Shown here: positions 1 to 6,162 of the stretch, one piece after another
Numbering within the stretch: position 1 is the first letter of the stretch
How the letters are laid out: each line of letters starts with the position of its first letter
Assembly: GCA_900548205.1 (NCBI GenBank)
Contig: URJS01000087.1
Span: 1-8,293 of the forward strand
DNA: 8,293 nucleotides
Source: an uncultured Roseburia sp.
Lineage (GTDB): Bacteria; Bacillota; Clostridia; Lachnospirales; Lachnospiraceae
Reading direction: 5' to 3'
The notes under the pieces: model-generated
What the model saw: the letters and a program-made list of their open reading frames with translations, nothing else
What the model was told of the DNA's origin: nothing
Database searches by the model: none
Made by a program: the position numbers and the translations under genes

Positions 1-353
1 TTATGGAATGATTTTTAGGGCAACACAATCCGTCGAATTATTTTGCGCTTACGTATTTCCGGCGATGCGGCAGACGCTAGGAACAGAAAGCGTGCGTGGC
101 TGTCAGTCATGTCAGCGGCTGCTTATGCTGCCGGTCTAAAGGGGAGTTTTGCGGGCAAATTCTTATGATTTCGCACATAGCGATTAATTTCCATAGGATG
201 AAAATTCGTATCACAAGAAGCTTGTAGTAGGCTGATATGAAGAAAATGCATGTTATCGTTCTGAGGAGGTGTCTGTGCAAACGAAAAGGACAAACCAAAC
301 AGGGGGATTTAGGATAGAAGAAACGGATGTTTTGTTTAAACTTATCCATTCCA
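1..353. other. Upstream region without a supported gene
   Basis: I see no recognisable gene here. On the + strand a frame stays open from position 2 to a stop at 137-139 (45 codons), but its translation resembles nothing I know, and it could be the tail of a gene outside the window or chance. Short - strand frames also exist and lack a convincing start site and family resemblance. A small imperfect hairpin sits at 116-133 (CGGC-T-GC stem, TTAT loop), but no T-run follows, so it is not a clear terminator. An 8 bp palindrome GTTTAAAC lies at 334-341, just before the promoter of the next operon, and could be part of an operator. A possible 44-codon frame starting at 275 is listed separately. Confidence 0.5.
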
Positions 354-409
354 TTGACAAAAAACAAAAATCTACATATAATAGCACTGCGAGTATGATT
401 TCGGACTAA
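275..409 (+). CDS. Possible small protein of 44 residues (doubtful)
   Basis: A GTG at 275 is preceded by a perfect AGGAGG (264-269) with a 5-base spacer, which is better than most sites in the window. The frame runs 44 codons to TAA at 407-409. The product would be hydrophilic and lysine-rich, with a centre reading ETDVLFKLIHSIDKKQK, and I do not recognise it. Against it: the frame runs straight through the consensus promoter at 354-382, no upstream promoter is obvious, and the length is within chance. It could also be a decayed gene remnant. Confidence 0.18.
   Translation: MQTKRTNQTGGFRIEETDVLFKLIHSIDKKQKSTYNSTASMISD
354..382 (+). promoter_or_regulatory. Consensus sigma-A promoter for the marR-MATE operon
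   Basis: TTGACA (354-359) and TATAAT (377-382) are separated by exactly 17 bp, a perfect match to the vegetative promoter consensus. Transcription would start near 389-390, leaving a leader of about 85 bases before the preferred MarR start at 475. Such a strong promoter fits a unit normally held down by a repressor, plausibly the MarR protein encoded first. I could not find a convincing long palindrome over the promoter; the nearest symmetric element is GTTTAAAC at 334-341. Confidence 0.85.
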
Positions 410-474
410 CGGAGAAGAAAGACTGAATGGAGAAGGGAATTATTGAAAGCATAACTGCTTGGAATGGAGGAAAT

Positions 475-951
475 ATGGAAAAGGGCTACGCGGGAAAGGA
501 GCTTCAAAAATACAACAGACAGTATCGGGAGTTTGATGAATTTTATCACAGTCTTGCGGCTGCAAGCGGATTATCAGAGAGCGCATTCTGGATTCTCTAT
601 GTCATTTGTGAGCAGGGAGAGGGATGTCTGCAGCGGGATATCTGCAGGGCGGTATGCGTGAGCAAACAAACGATCCATTCTGCAATCCGCAAGTTGGAGG
701 ACGAGGGGTATCTTTATATGAAAAGCGGGCATGGACGCGATAAACATATTTTTTTAACAGAACGAGGGAGCGTGCTGGCAGAGGAGAAGATACGACCGGT
801 CATGGAGATGGAAAATGCTGCGTTTGACGCGCTTGGAGAGACGGAAAGCCGCCGGCTTTTGGAGTTGACGGAACAATATTTTCAGGCGCTTGTGAAACAG
901 ACAGAGAAAGCGAGGCAATACGGAAGAAAGGAAGGTAAGAGGTCAGAATGA
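475..951 (+). CDS. MarR family transcriptional regulator
   Basis: A 158-residue winged-helix DNA-binding protein of the MarR family, a usual length for these dimeric repressors. The helix-turn-helix covers about residues 52-82 (CLQRDICRAVCVSKQTIHSA, then IRKLEDEGYLY), and the wing with its basic tip and LTERG turn lies at about 84-99. Long N- and C-terminal helices at about 8-30 and 105-148 would form the dimer interface. I chose ATG 475 because GGAGG (466-470) stands right before it; an in-frame ATG at 427 would add 16 residues with a poorer binding site. The last bases overlap the MATE start (ATGA), so the two are translationally coupled. By family analogy it senses a toxic small molecule and derepresses the pumps downstream; the ligand cannot be read from the sequence. 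Confidence 0.9.
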   Translation: MEKGYAGKELQKYNRQYREFDEFYHSLAAASGLSESAFWILYVICEQGEGCLQRDICRAVCVSKQTIHSAIRKLEDEGYLYMKSGHGRDKHIFLTERGSVLAEEKIRPVMEMENAAFDALGETESRRLLELTEQYFQALVKQTEKARQYGRKEGKRSE

Positions 952-2279
952 ATATACAGTTATCAGAACATTTTAATTATACAAAACTAATGCGCTTTAC
1001 GCTGCCGACGATTACGATGATGATCGTCACCTCTCTTTATAGTGTGGTGGATGGAATTTTTGTGTCAAATGTTCTCGGAAGCGAGGCGTTTGCAGCAGTG
1101 AATCTCATTTTTCCGTTTCCGATGATGCTTTCGGCAGTCGGGTTTATGATAGGCACGGGAGGAAGTGCGCTTGTCTCCATGACGCTTGGCGAGGGCAAGA
1201 AACAAAAGGCGAACGAATATTTTTCGATGCTGGTTGCATTTGTAGGCGTGGCAGGTGTATTGCTGACGATTTTGGGGATCGCGTTTATACGTCCGATTTC
1301 GATGCTGCTCGGGGCAGAAGGCGAGCTGCTGGAGGGCTGCGTGATATATGGAAGCTCGTTGATGCTCGGACTTGCGCCATTTATGCTGCAAAATTGCTTT
1401 CAGAGCTTTCTTGTGACCGCAGAACGACCAAAGCTTGGGCTTGGCATCTCCATTGCGGCGGGACTGACGAACATGGTTTTGGATTTTCTTTTTATTTATG
1501 TATTTCCGTGGGGGCTTGTGGGCGCGGCGGCGGCAACGGCGCTTAGTCAGGTGGTCGGCGGTGTGATACCGCTTATTTATTTTTGGCGCAAAAACACGAG
1601 TCTGCTTCAGCTGGTGCGCTTTCGCCTTGAGTGGAAGCCAATCCTAAAAAGCTGTGCAAACGGATCATCAGAGATGCTGACCAATCTTTCCACATCGCTG
1701 TTAAACATGCTGTATAATCTTCAGCTGATGCGTTTGGTGGGAGAAAACGGCGTATCTGCCTACGGTGTGATCATGTATGTATCATTTATTTTTACGGGAA
1801 CGTATCTTGGCTATGCGATTGGGGCTGCGCCGATTGTGGGTTATCATTACGGAGCAGGGAATAAAAAAGAGCTCAAAAGCCTGCTGCGAAAAAGTCTGCT
1901 GCTCATTACGGCGGTGGCGGTTGGATTGACGGCGCTCTCGGAAATCCTCTCGGAGGGGCTTGCCGGAATCTTTGTTTCCTACGACCGCGAATTAATGGAA
2001 ATGACAAAAATTGCGATACAGATTTATTCGTTGTCCTACCTGATCAGCGGCTTTAATATTTTTGGCTCGGCATTTTTTACGGCGCTCAATGACGGTCCGG
2101 TATCGGCGCTGATTTCTTTTGTGAGGACGCTTCTGTTTCAGATCGTCATGATACTCGTGCTGCCTGCGCTTTTCGGATTAAACGGCGTCTGGTTTGCAGT
2201 CGTGGCGGCGGAGGCATTGGCGCTGCTCGTCACGATCATCTGCTTTGTGGTAAAAAGAAAAAAATATCAGTATTTTTAA
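948..2279 (+). CDS. MATE family multidrug efflux transporter (first of two)
   Basis: A 443-residue integral membrane protein of the MATE family, normal length for twelve helices in two six-helix halves. Visible hallmarks are the helix-1 aspartate in SVVDGIFVSNVLG (about 31-44), the GTGGSALVSMTLGEG stretch ending helix 2 (69-83), an N-half aspartate in TNMVLDFLFIY (about 174-184), GAAAATALSQVVGG (192-205), and the second-half signature GAAPIVGYHYGAGNKKE (292-308). These place it near the MepA/NorM-like sodium- or proton-driven exporters of cationic drugs and metabolites in the cytoplasmic membrane. The start overlaps the MarR stop by 4 bp, with AAGAGG (937-942) as binding site. The substrate cannot be inferred beyond export of toxic small molecules. 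The C-terminus is basic (KRKKYQYF), as expected for a cytoplasmic tail. Confidence 0.95.
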   Translation: MNIQLSEHFNYTKLMRFTLPTITMMIVTSLYSVVDGIFVSNVLGSEAFAAVNLIFPFPMMLSAVGFMIGTGGSALVSMTLGEGKKQKANEYFSMLVAFVGVAGVLLTILGIAFIRPISMLLGAEGELLEGCVIYGSSLMLGLAPFMLQNCFQSFLVTAERPKLGLGISIAAGLTNMVLDFLFIYVFPWGLVGAAAATALSQVVGGVIPLIYFWRKNTSLLQLVRFRLEWKPILKSCANGSSEMLTNLSTSLLNMLYNLQLMRLVGENGVSAYGVIMYVSFIFTGTYLGYAIGAAPIVGYHYGAGNKKELKSLLRKSLLLITAVAVGLTALSEILSEGLAGIFVSYDRELMEMTKIAIQIYSLSYLISGFNIFGSAFFTALNDGPVSALISFVRTLLFQIVMILVLPALFGLNGVWFAVVAAEALALLVTIICFVVKRKKYQYF

Positions 2280-2323
2280 TAATTGTCTTTCGACAGCCGG
2301 GGGAGTATGATAGGAGAAAACGG

Positions 2324-2362
2324 ATGAGAAAGGTTATGACATACTATGCAGCAGGAAAATGA
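2324..2362 (+). CDS. Possible 12-codon coupling peptide before the second MATE gene
   Basis: ATG 2324 opens a 12-codon frame (MRKVMTYYAAGK, stop 2360-2362) that overlaps the second MATE start at 2346 in a different frame. Its site GGAG (2313-2316) has an ideal 7-base spacer, whereas the MATE start has only AGAAAGG (2327-2333) at 12 bases. Ribosomes finishing this peptide could reinitiate at the MATE ATG. A frame this short is easily chance, so the call is tentative. Confidence 0.2.
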   Translation: MRKVMTYYAAGK

Positions 2363-3707
2363 ACAATATAAAAAAATGACAGAGACGCCTATCTCAAGGC
2401 TGATCATCATGCTTGGAATCCCGACGACGATCAGTATGCTTGTCACCAATATTTATAATATGGCGGACACCTATTTTGTGGGGCGGCTGGGGACAAGCGC
2501 CTCCGGTGCCATCGGGGTTGTATTTGGACTTATGGCGATCATACAGGCATTCGGTTTTATGTTTGGACATGGGGCGGGCAGTATCATATCAAGGCGTTTG
2601 GGCGCAAGGGATGTGGAGAGCGCCTCGCGGTTTGCGTCCACGAGCTTTTTTTCTTCGCTTGCGGCGGGCGGTGCGATCACATTGTTTGGATTTTTGTTTT
2701 TAGAGCCGCTGGTAAGGCTTCTTGGGAGTACGGATACCATATTGCCGTATGCAAAAACATATGCGGGGTTTATCCTCGCGGCGGCGCCGTTTATGGCAAG
2801 CAGCTGTGTGCTCAATAATATTTTGCGGTATGAGGGACGCGCGGCGATTGCTATGGTCGGTCTTACGACAGGAAGCGTGCTTAATATTTTTGGCGACTGG
2901 CTCTTGATGGAAAAAATGGGATTTGGGGTAGAGGGAGCAGGAATTGCAACGGCTTTATCCCAGACGATCAGCTTCTTTCTTTTGCTGTTTATGTTTTTTG
3001 GAGGAAAAACACAGAGCCGTATTTCGTTTCGTTATGTGACCAAAAATATTTCAGAGCTTGCGATGATCTGTAAGACAGGTTTGCCAAGCCTTATGCGTCA
3101 GGGGCTTTCCAGCATTGCGACGATGCTGTTAAACGGTCAGGCAGGAATGTACGGAGACGCCGCGGTAGCGGCGATGTCGATCGTAAACCGTATTTGTTTC
3201 TTTCTTTTTTCAGTTGGACTTGGGATCGGACAGGGATTTCAGCCGGTGGCGGCGTTCAACTATGGGGCAAAGAAATATGACCGTGTGCGCAAGGGATTTT
3301 TCTTCACGTTGTGTGCAGGGGAGGTGCTGCTTGGCGGTGCCGCGCTCATCGGGCTTCTCGCCCCCGCGCAGCTTGTGGCATTCTTTAGGAATGATCCGGC
3401 AGTCATTGAGGTTGGGAAGGTTGCCCTGACGGCGCAGCTTGCGGCGCTGTTTTTTCAGCCGCTTTCCATATGTGCGAATATGATGTTTCAGAGCGTTGGG
3501 AAAAATAAAATTGCGACATTTTTATCGATGCTAAGAAGCGGACTTTATTTTATACCGATCATTGTGGTATTTTCGCAGGCGTTCGGTTTGTTTGGCGTTG
3601 AGATCGCGCAGACGGTGGCGGATGTACTCGCATTTTTCACGGCGCTGCCGTTTACAGTCAGTTTTTTGAGGAAGCTTGCACAAAAAGAGCCTGAAAAAAT
3701 TATTTAG
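2346..3707 (+). CDS. MATE family multidrug efflux transporter (second of two)
   Basis: A 453-residue MATE transporter, clearly divergent from its neighbour. It shows TISMLVTNIYNMADTYFVG (28-46) with the helix-1 aspartate D41, FGHGAGSIISRRLG (73-86), RYEGRAAIAM (161-170) followed by NIFGDWLLM (180-188) with aspartate D184, GAGIATALSQ (197-206), and the C-half signature GQGFQPVAAFNYGAKKYDRV (295-314). The pattern is typical of the MepA-like branch common in Clostridia. Start 2346 suits the family, whose members begin with a short polar stretch before a TETP motif; an in-frame ATG at 2376 is a less likely choice. The gap from the first MATE gene is 66 bases without a terminator, so it should belong to the same MarR-controlled transcript. 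Two unlike pumps in one unit suggest broader or stepwise export, not simple duplication. Confidence 0.94.
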   Translation: MQQENEQYKKMTETPISRLIIMLGIPTTISMLVTNIYNMADTYFVGRLGTSASGAIGVVFGLMAIIQAFGFMFGHGAGSIISRRLGARDVESASRFASTSFFSSLAAGGAITLFGFLFLEPLVRLLGSTDTILPYAKTYAGFILAAAPFMASSCVLNNILRYEGRAAIAMVGLTTGSVLNIFGDWLLMEKMGFGVEGAGIATALSQTISFFLLLFMFFGGKTQSRISFRYVTKNISELAMICKTGLPSLMRQGLSSIATMLLNGQAGMYGDAAVAAMSIVNRICFFLFSVGLGIGQGFQPVAAFNYGAKKYDRVRKGFFFTLCAGEVLLGGAALIGLLAPAQLVAFFRNDPAVIEVGKVALTAQLAALFFQPLSICANMMFQSVGKNKIATFLSMLRSGLYFIPIIVVFSQAFGLFGVEIAQTVADVLAFFTALPFTVSFLRKLAQKEPEKII

Positions 3708-3708
3708 T

Positions 3709-3747
3709 TTTACTATTAAATAACAATAAGTAGTAAAGTAATATAGT
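3709..3747 (+). promoter_or_regulatory. AT-rich inverted repeat and possible promoter before the HAAS/PadR pair
   Basis: Arms TTTACTA (3709-3715) and TAGTAAA (3731-3737) are perfect 7 bp complements around a 15-base centre, starting directly after the MATE stop. A good -10 box TATAGT (3742-3747) follows at once, but no clear -35 box lies 16-18 bp upstream. The arrangement would suit a promoter of the next gene overlapped by an operator, the obvious candidate protein being the PadR encoded two genes on. There is no GC stem or T-run, so it is not a typical terminator. In AT-rich DNA a 7 bp repeat can arise by chance. Confidence 0.35.
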
Positions 3748-3795
3748 TGTAGAAAGAAGATTCTATGGTGTGTTTGTACAAGAAGGGAGGTTTCT

Positions 3796-4611
3796 ATGAA
3801 GCCTTTAAGTAAAACAGGTTATTTGTTGCAGGTGAAAAATCATATGCTCTTACATTTTTGTCACAGAGACATTGTAAACGTATTAAAAGATTTAAAAGAG
3901 ATGTTTACATCAGGAAAGGAAGACGGAAAAACAGAGGAGGAGCTGTGTCGTAAGTTTGGTGATCCGAAAGAGTTTGTTGGCAGTCTGCGTATGGAGAATG
4001 CACAGGATCGTTTTTTTCTCTCTGTTTTTTTATATACGATAAGTGCGGTTGCCCTGTATGTGGTGATGGGAGCGATGTTTCAACCGTTAAATGCGGTTTT
4101 TTGGTGTATTCCGGCTGTCGCAATTCCGTTATATTTCTGGCATTTGTGCGGTGGCAGGAGCTTGTGTGAGACTGAAATGTCGACCGGAAAGGGAGATGGG
4201 CGGAAGCTGTCTGCAATGGGGGCTGGTGGTATGGCATTGGTCGCCATACAACAGACATCTGCAATTTTACTACACATACAGTGGAAATCCGGAGACTGGA
4301 GTATGGTAAAAAACGCTGTTGTTGGTATTTATGGTCTGTCGGCAGGGGTGGCATGTATCGCGGTTATTTTCTTTGTAGTTGAGGTGCACAGATTGTATCA
4401 GGGAAAGTATACTGCGTTTTATGCGATGATTTTGAATATGGGCATAATCTGTTCGTCACTTTTTTATATCACATGTATGAGGTCTTTTAATGGAAACGGG
4501 GATAATATTCCGGTGTGTGCTGTTCCCTATCTTCTAAATATGATTTTTTGTATGGGTGTCGCTTTTTGTTTCAAAGGGAGGGGATTAAAACCGTTATGGA
4601 ATCGCAGATGA
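3796..4611 (+). CDS. Six-pass membrane protein, DUF1700/HAAS-like, partner of PadR
   Basis: A 271-residue protein with a soluble N-terminal part (about 1-70) and six likely membrane helices at about 73-95, 99-117, 137-160, 172-197, 205-227 and 239-259. The N-terminal part has the look of the DUF1700/HAAS domain: a helical stretch (VLKDLKEMF), an acidic linker, and the turn EEELCRKFGDPKEFVGSL (47-64) that echoes the family's E-x-x-G-D-P-K-E pattern. Such proteins are commonly encoded next to PadR regulators and are thought to act as their membrane-side partner, but no enzymatic role is established. The start is firm: AAGGGAGG (3783-3790) lies 5 bases before ATG. The 3' end overlaps padR by 16 bp. 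The region is rich in Met and Cys. The family assignment is moderately sure; the topology is a reading by eye. Confidence 0.7.
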   Translation: MKPLSKTGYLLQVKNHMLLHFCHRDIVNVLKDLKEMFTSGKEDGKTEEELCRKFGDPKEFVGSLRMENAQDRFFLSVFLYTISAVALYVVMGAMFQPLNAVFWCIPAVAIPLYFWHLCGGRSLCETEMSTGKGDGRKLSAMGAGGMALVAIQQTSAILLHIQWKSGDWSMVKNAVVGIYGLSAGVACIAVIFFVVEVHRLYQGKYTAFYAMILNMGIICSSLFYITCMRSFNGNGDNIPVCAVPYLLNMIFCMGVAFCFKGRGLKPLWNRR

Positions 4612-4907
4612 AGCGGGGAATACTGGAACTGTGCGTGTTATATCAGTTCTTATCAGGTGACTATTACGGGTATGATATTATGGCAAAAATGAGACCGTTT
4701 TTTCCGGATGTAAAGGACAGCACATTTTATGTGATTTTGCGCAGGCTCCATGCCGAGGGGTATACGGATATTTATTATGGTAAAGAGTCAAATGGTCCGC
4801 AGAGAAAATATTATCAAATAACGGAAGCGGGGAAGGAATACCTTGAGACAGCGCTTGAAAACTGGCGTCAGATCAAGTATGCAGTCGAGAGCATGGGGAT
4901 TTTGTAA
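4596..4907 (+). CDS. PadR family transcriptional regulator
   Basis: A 103-residue small (subfamily-2 size) PadR regulator. The N-terminus MESQMKRGILELCVLYQFL and the following GDYYGYDI (21-28) are family hallmarks. The recognition helix is about 41-53 (DSTFYVILRRLHAEGY region), the wing about 64-79 with the PQRKYYQITEAGKEYL pattern, and a C-terminal dimerisation helix fills 80-100. I chose ATG 4596 because PadR proteins typically begin MESQ-x-KRG; GGGAGGGG (4576-4583) stands 12 bases upstream, slightly far. An alternative ATG at 4608 would give a neat ATGA overlap with the preceding stop but clips the conserved start, and a longer frame from 4515 is unlikely. Being cotranscribed with the membrane protein, it probably regulates this pair itself. 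Confidence 0.92.
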   Translation: MESQMKRGILELCVLYQFLSGDYYGYDIMAKMRPFFPDVKDSTFYVILRRLHAEGYTDIYYGKESNGPQRKYYQITEAGKEYLETALENWRQIKYAVESMGIL

Positions 4908-4934
4908 AAGAGGGGCAGCTATGTGAAAAATTGA

Positions 4935-4963
4935 TTGACAGTCCATAACGAAAGCGTTATCAT
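4935..4963 (+). promoter_or_regulatory. Near-consensus sigma-A promoter for DAHP synthase operon
   Basis: TTGACA (4935-4940) and TATCAT (4958-4963) are 17 bp apart; only one base differs from consensus over both boxes. Transcription should begin near 4970. It lies only 27 bases after the PadR stop, with no terminator between, so some read-through from the PadR unit is possible. Confidence 0.8.
4945..4962 (+). promoter_or_regulatory. Inverted-repeat operator, cre-like, inside the promoter spacer
   Basis: ATAACG (4945-4950) and CGTTAT (4955-4960) form a perfect 6 bp inverted repeat around AAAG, lying between the -35 and -10 boxes and touching the latter. Shifted by a few bases, CGAAAGCGTTATCA (4949-4962) matches the Gram-positive CcpA cre consensus TGWAANCGNTNNCA at all positions but the first. 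A protein bound here would block RNA polymerase, so repression by CcpA or another LacI-family regulator is the simplest reading. The central CG is typical of LacI-family sites. Binding has not been shown, and no LacI-type gene is in the window. Confidence 0.5.
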
Positions 4964-5020
4964 ACTAACAATAGTTTTTTACTGCAATTCGTTAAAGTTT
5001 CATTTAAGAAAGAAGAACGG

Positions 5021-5089
5021 GTGCAGTACAGAAGGCTTTGCAAAAAATTTGCGTTGGGTGCGAACGCTTTGAAATGGAGGAACAGATAG
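5021..5089 (+). CDS. Possible 22-codon leader peptide before DAHP synthase
   Basis: A GTG at 5021 opens 22 codons ending in TAG at 5087-5089, two bases before the DAHP synthase start. It contains single Tyr, Phe and Trp codons (VQYRRL near the start, KKFAL in the middle, LKWRNR at the end), which is suggestive for an aromatic pathway gene. Its own ribosome site is poor (only purine-rich AAGAAAGAAGAAC upstream), and no stacked aromatic codons or attenuator terminator are seen. Chance is a fair explanation. Confidence 0.15.
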   Translation: MQYRRLCKKFALGANALKWRNR

Positions 5090-5091
5090 AG

Positions 5092-6138
5092 ATGGAAATG
5101 GAATTTTTAAGGAAGCTGCCGACACCGAAGGAGCTAAAGGAGGAATATCCGGTTGACGCTGAGATTGCGGTGGTAAAAGCAAGACGGGACGAGGAGATCC
5201 GAAATATTTTTGAGGGGAAATCCAATAAGGTGCTCTTGATCATCGGTCCCTGCTCTGCGGACAATGAGGATGCGGTCCTTGCGTATATCACAAGGCTTCG
5301 GGCAGTGCAGGAGAAGGTGGAGGAGAAGATTTTCATTATTCCGCGGATTTATACGAATAAGCCGCGGACAATGGGTGTTGGTTATAAGGGGATGCTGCAC
5401 CAGCCGGACCCTGAGAAGGAGTCTGATATGCTAAAGGGCATCATCGCCATTCGTCAGCTACATAAGCGGGCCGCAGAGGAGACCGGTTTTACCTGTGCGG
5501 ATGAGATGCTTTATCCGGAGAATCATAGATATTTGTCTGATCTTCTGTCCTATGTTGCGGTGGGAGCGCGCTCGGTCGAGAACCAGCAGCACAGATTAAC
5601 GGCAAGCGGTGTCGGGATTCCGGTCGGCATGAAAAATCCGACCGGAGGCGATATTGCAGTGATGATGAATTCCATTACTGCGGCGCAGAACGGTCACATG
5701 TTTCTCTACCGCGGCTGGGAGGTAAAAACAAACGGGAATCCGTTTGCACATGCGATCCTGCGCGGCTATGTCGATAAGTTTGGACGGAACATCCCGAATT
5801 ATCATTATGAGGATTTGCAAAATCTGCTGGAGGCTTATCGTCAGACAGATGCATCCGGCGGAAAGGCACTGGAAAATCCTGCCGTTATCATAGACACCAA
5901 TCATTCCAATTCCGGTAAGCAGTTTTTGGAGCAGATGCGTATCAGTAAGGATATTATGCATAGCTGCAGGGTTTCCGGGGAGATTCACGATCTGATCAAG
6001 GGCCTGATGATCGAGAGCTATCTGGAGGACGGCGCGCAGAAGGTTGGCGACGGCTGCTATGGCAAGTCGATCACAGACCCGTGTCTGGGATGGGATAAGA
6101 CAGAGCGGCTGATTTATGAGCTCGCGGAGCTGTGGTAA
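5092..6138 (+). CDS. Type I 3-deoxy-7-phosphoheptulonate (DAHP) synthase
   Basis: A cytoplasmic enzyme that condenses phosphoenolpyruvate with erythrose 4-phosphate to DAHP, the first step of the shikimate pathway to Phe, Tyr and Trp. The 348 residues match the AroF/AroG/AroH-type family length. Conserved parts are IIGPCSADNE (50-59), PRIYTNKPRT (84-93), GARSVENQQHR (158-168), GMKNPTGGD (179-187), DTNHSNSGK (268-276), MIESYLEDG (306-314) and SITDPCLGW (326-334). The expected metal ligands are all present by family comparison: C54, H271, E308 and D329, with substrate-site R85, K90, R92, R160 and K181. The N-terminal stretch FLRKLPTPKELKEEYP resembles the extension that carries feedback control in this class, but the effector cannot be told. 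GGAGG (5076-5080) supports start 5092; ATG 5074 and 5098 are alternatives. The response regulator follows after 24 bases. Confidence 0.95.
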   Translation: MEMEFLRKLPTPKELKEEYPVDAEIAVVKARRDEEIRNIFEGKSNKVLLIIGPCSADNEDAVLAYITRLRAVQEKVEEKIFIIPRIYTNKPRTMGVGYKGMLHQPDPEKESDMLKGIIAIRQLHKRAAEETGFTCADEMLYPENHRYLSDLLSYVAVGARSVENQQHRLTASGVGIPVGMKNPTGGDIAVMMNSITAAQNGHMFLYRGWEVKTNGNPFAHAILRGYVDKFGRNIPNYHYEDLQNLLEAYRQTDASGGKALENPAVIIDTNHSNSGKQFLEQMRISKDIMHSCRVSGEIHDLIKGLMIESYLEDGAQKVGDGCYGKSITDPCLGWDKTERLIYELAELW

Positions 6139-6162
6139 AAAAGAGAAAAGGAGGGAGAGCAG

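Larger units (their letters stand above)
4908..5091 (+). promoter_or_regulatory. Promoter and leader region of the DAHP synthase operon
   Basis: No gene of normal size lies in this gap. After the promoter at 4935-4963 a leader of about 120 bases follows. It holds a long-range inverted repeat TACTGCA (4980-4986) / TGCAGTA (5022-5028), a small repeat GCAAA-AAA-TTTGC (5040-5052), and a hairpin GCGTT (5051-5055) / AACGC (5063-5067) just before GGAGG (5076-5080). I see no T-box or riboswitch signature and no terminator with a T-run, so control by classical attenuation is not obvious. The hairpins could still affect access to the ribosome binding site. Confidence 0.45.

Noticed and set aside
116..133. 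Imperfect GC hairpin that could be a terminator of an upstream gene
   Set aside because: The stem is short with a T-T mismatch, and GTCTAAAGGGG follows in place of a T-run.
107..367. - strand frame of 86 codons in the upstream region
   Set aside because: No ribosome site, odd composition and no family resemblance; it also runs across the promoter of the MarR operon.
427..475. Longer MarR start at ATG 427
   Set aside because: The ATG at 475 has GGAGG directly upstream and gives the usual family length; the additional 16 residues do not look like conserved MarR sequence.
3905..4354. - strand frame of 149 codons inside the HAAS-type gene
   Set aside because: It lies wholly inside a + strand gene with a strong ribosome site and clear membrane helices; the antisense product looks like a low-complexity shadow.
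4970..5091. T-box or aromatic riboswitch in the DAHP synthase leader
   Set aside because: The leader of about 120 bases is short, shows no T-box consensus, and has no terminator/antiterminator pair.
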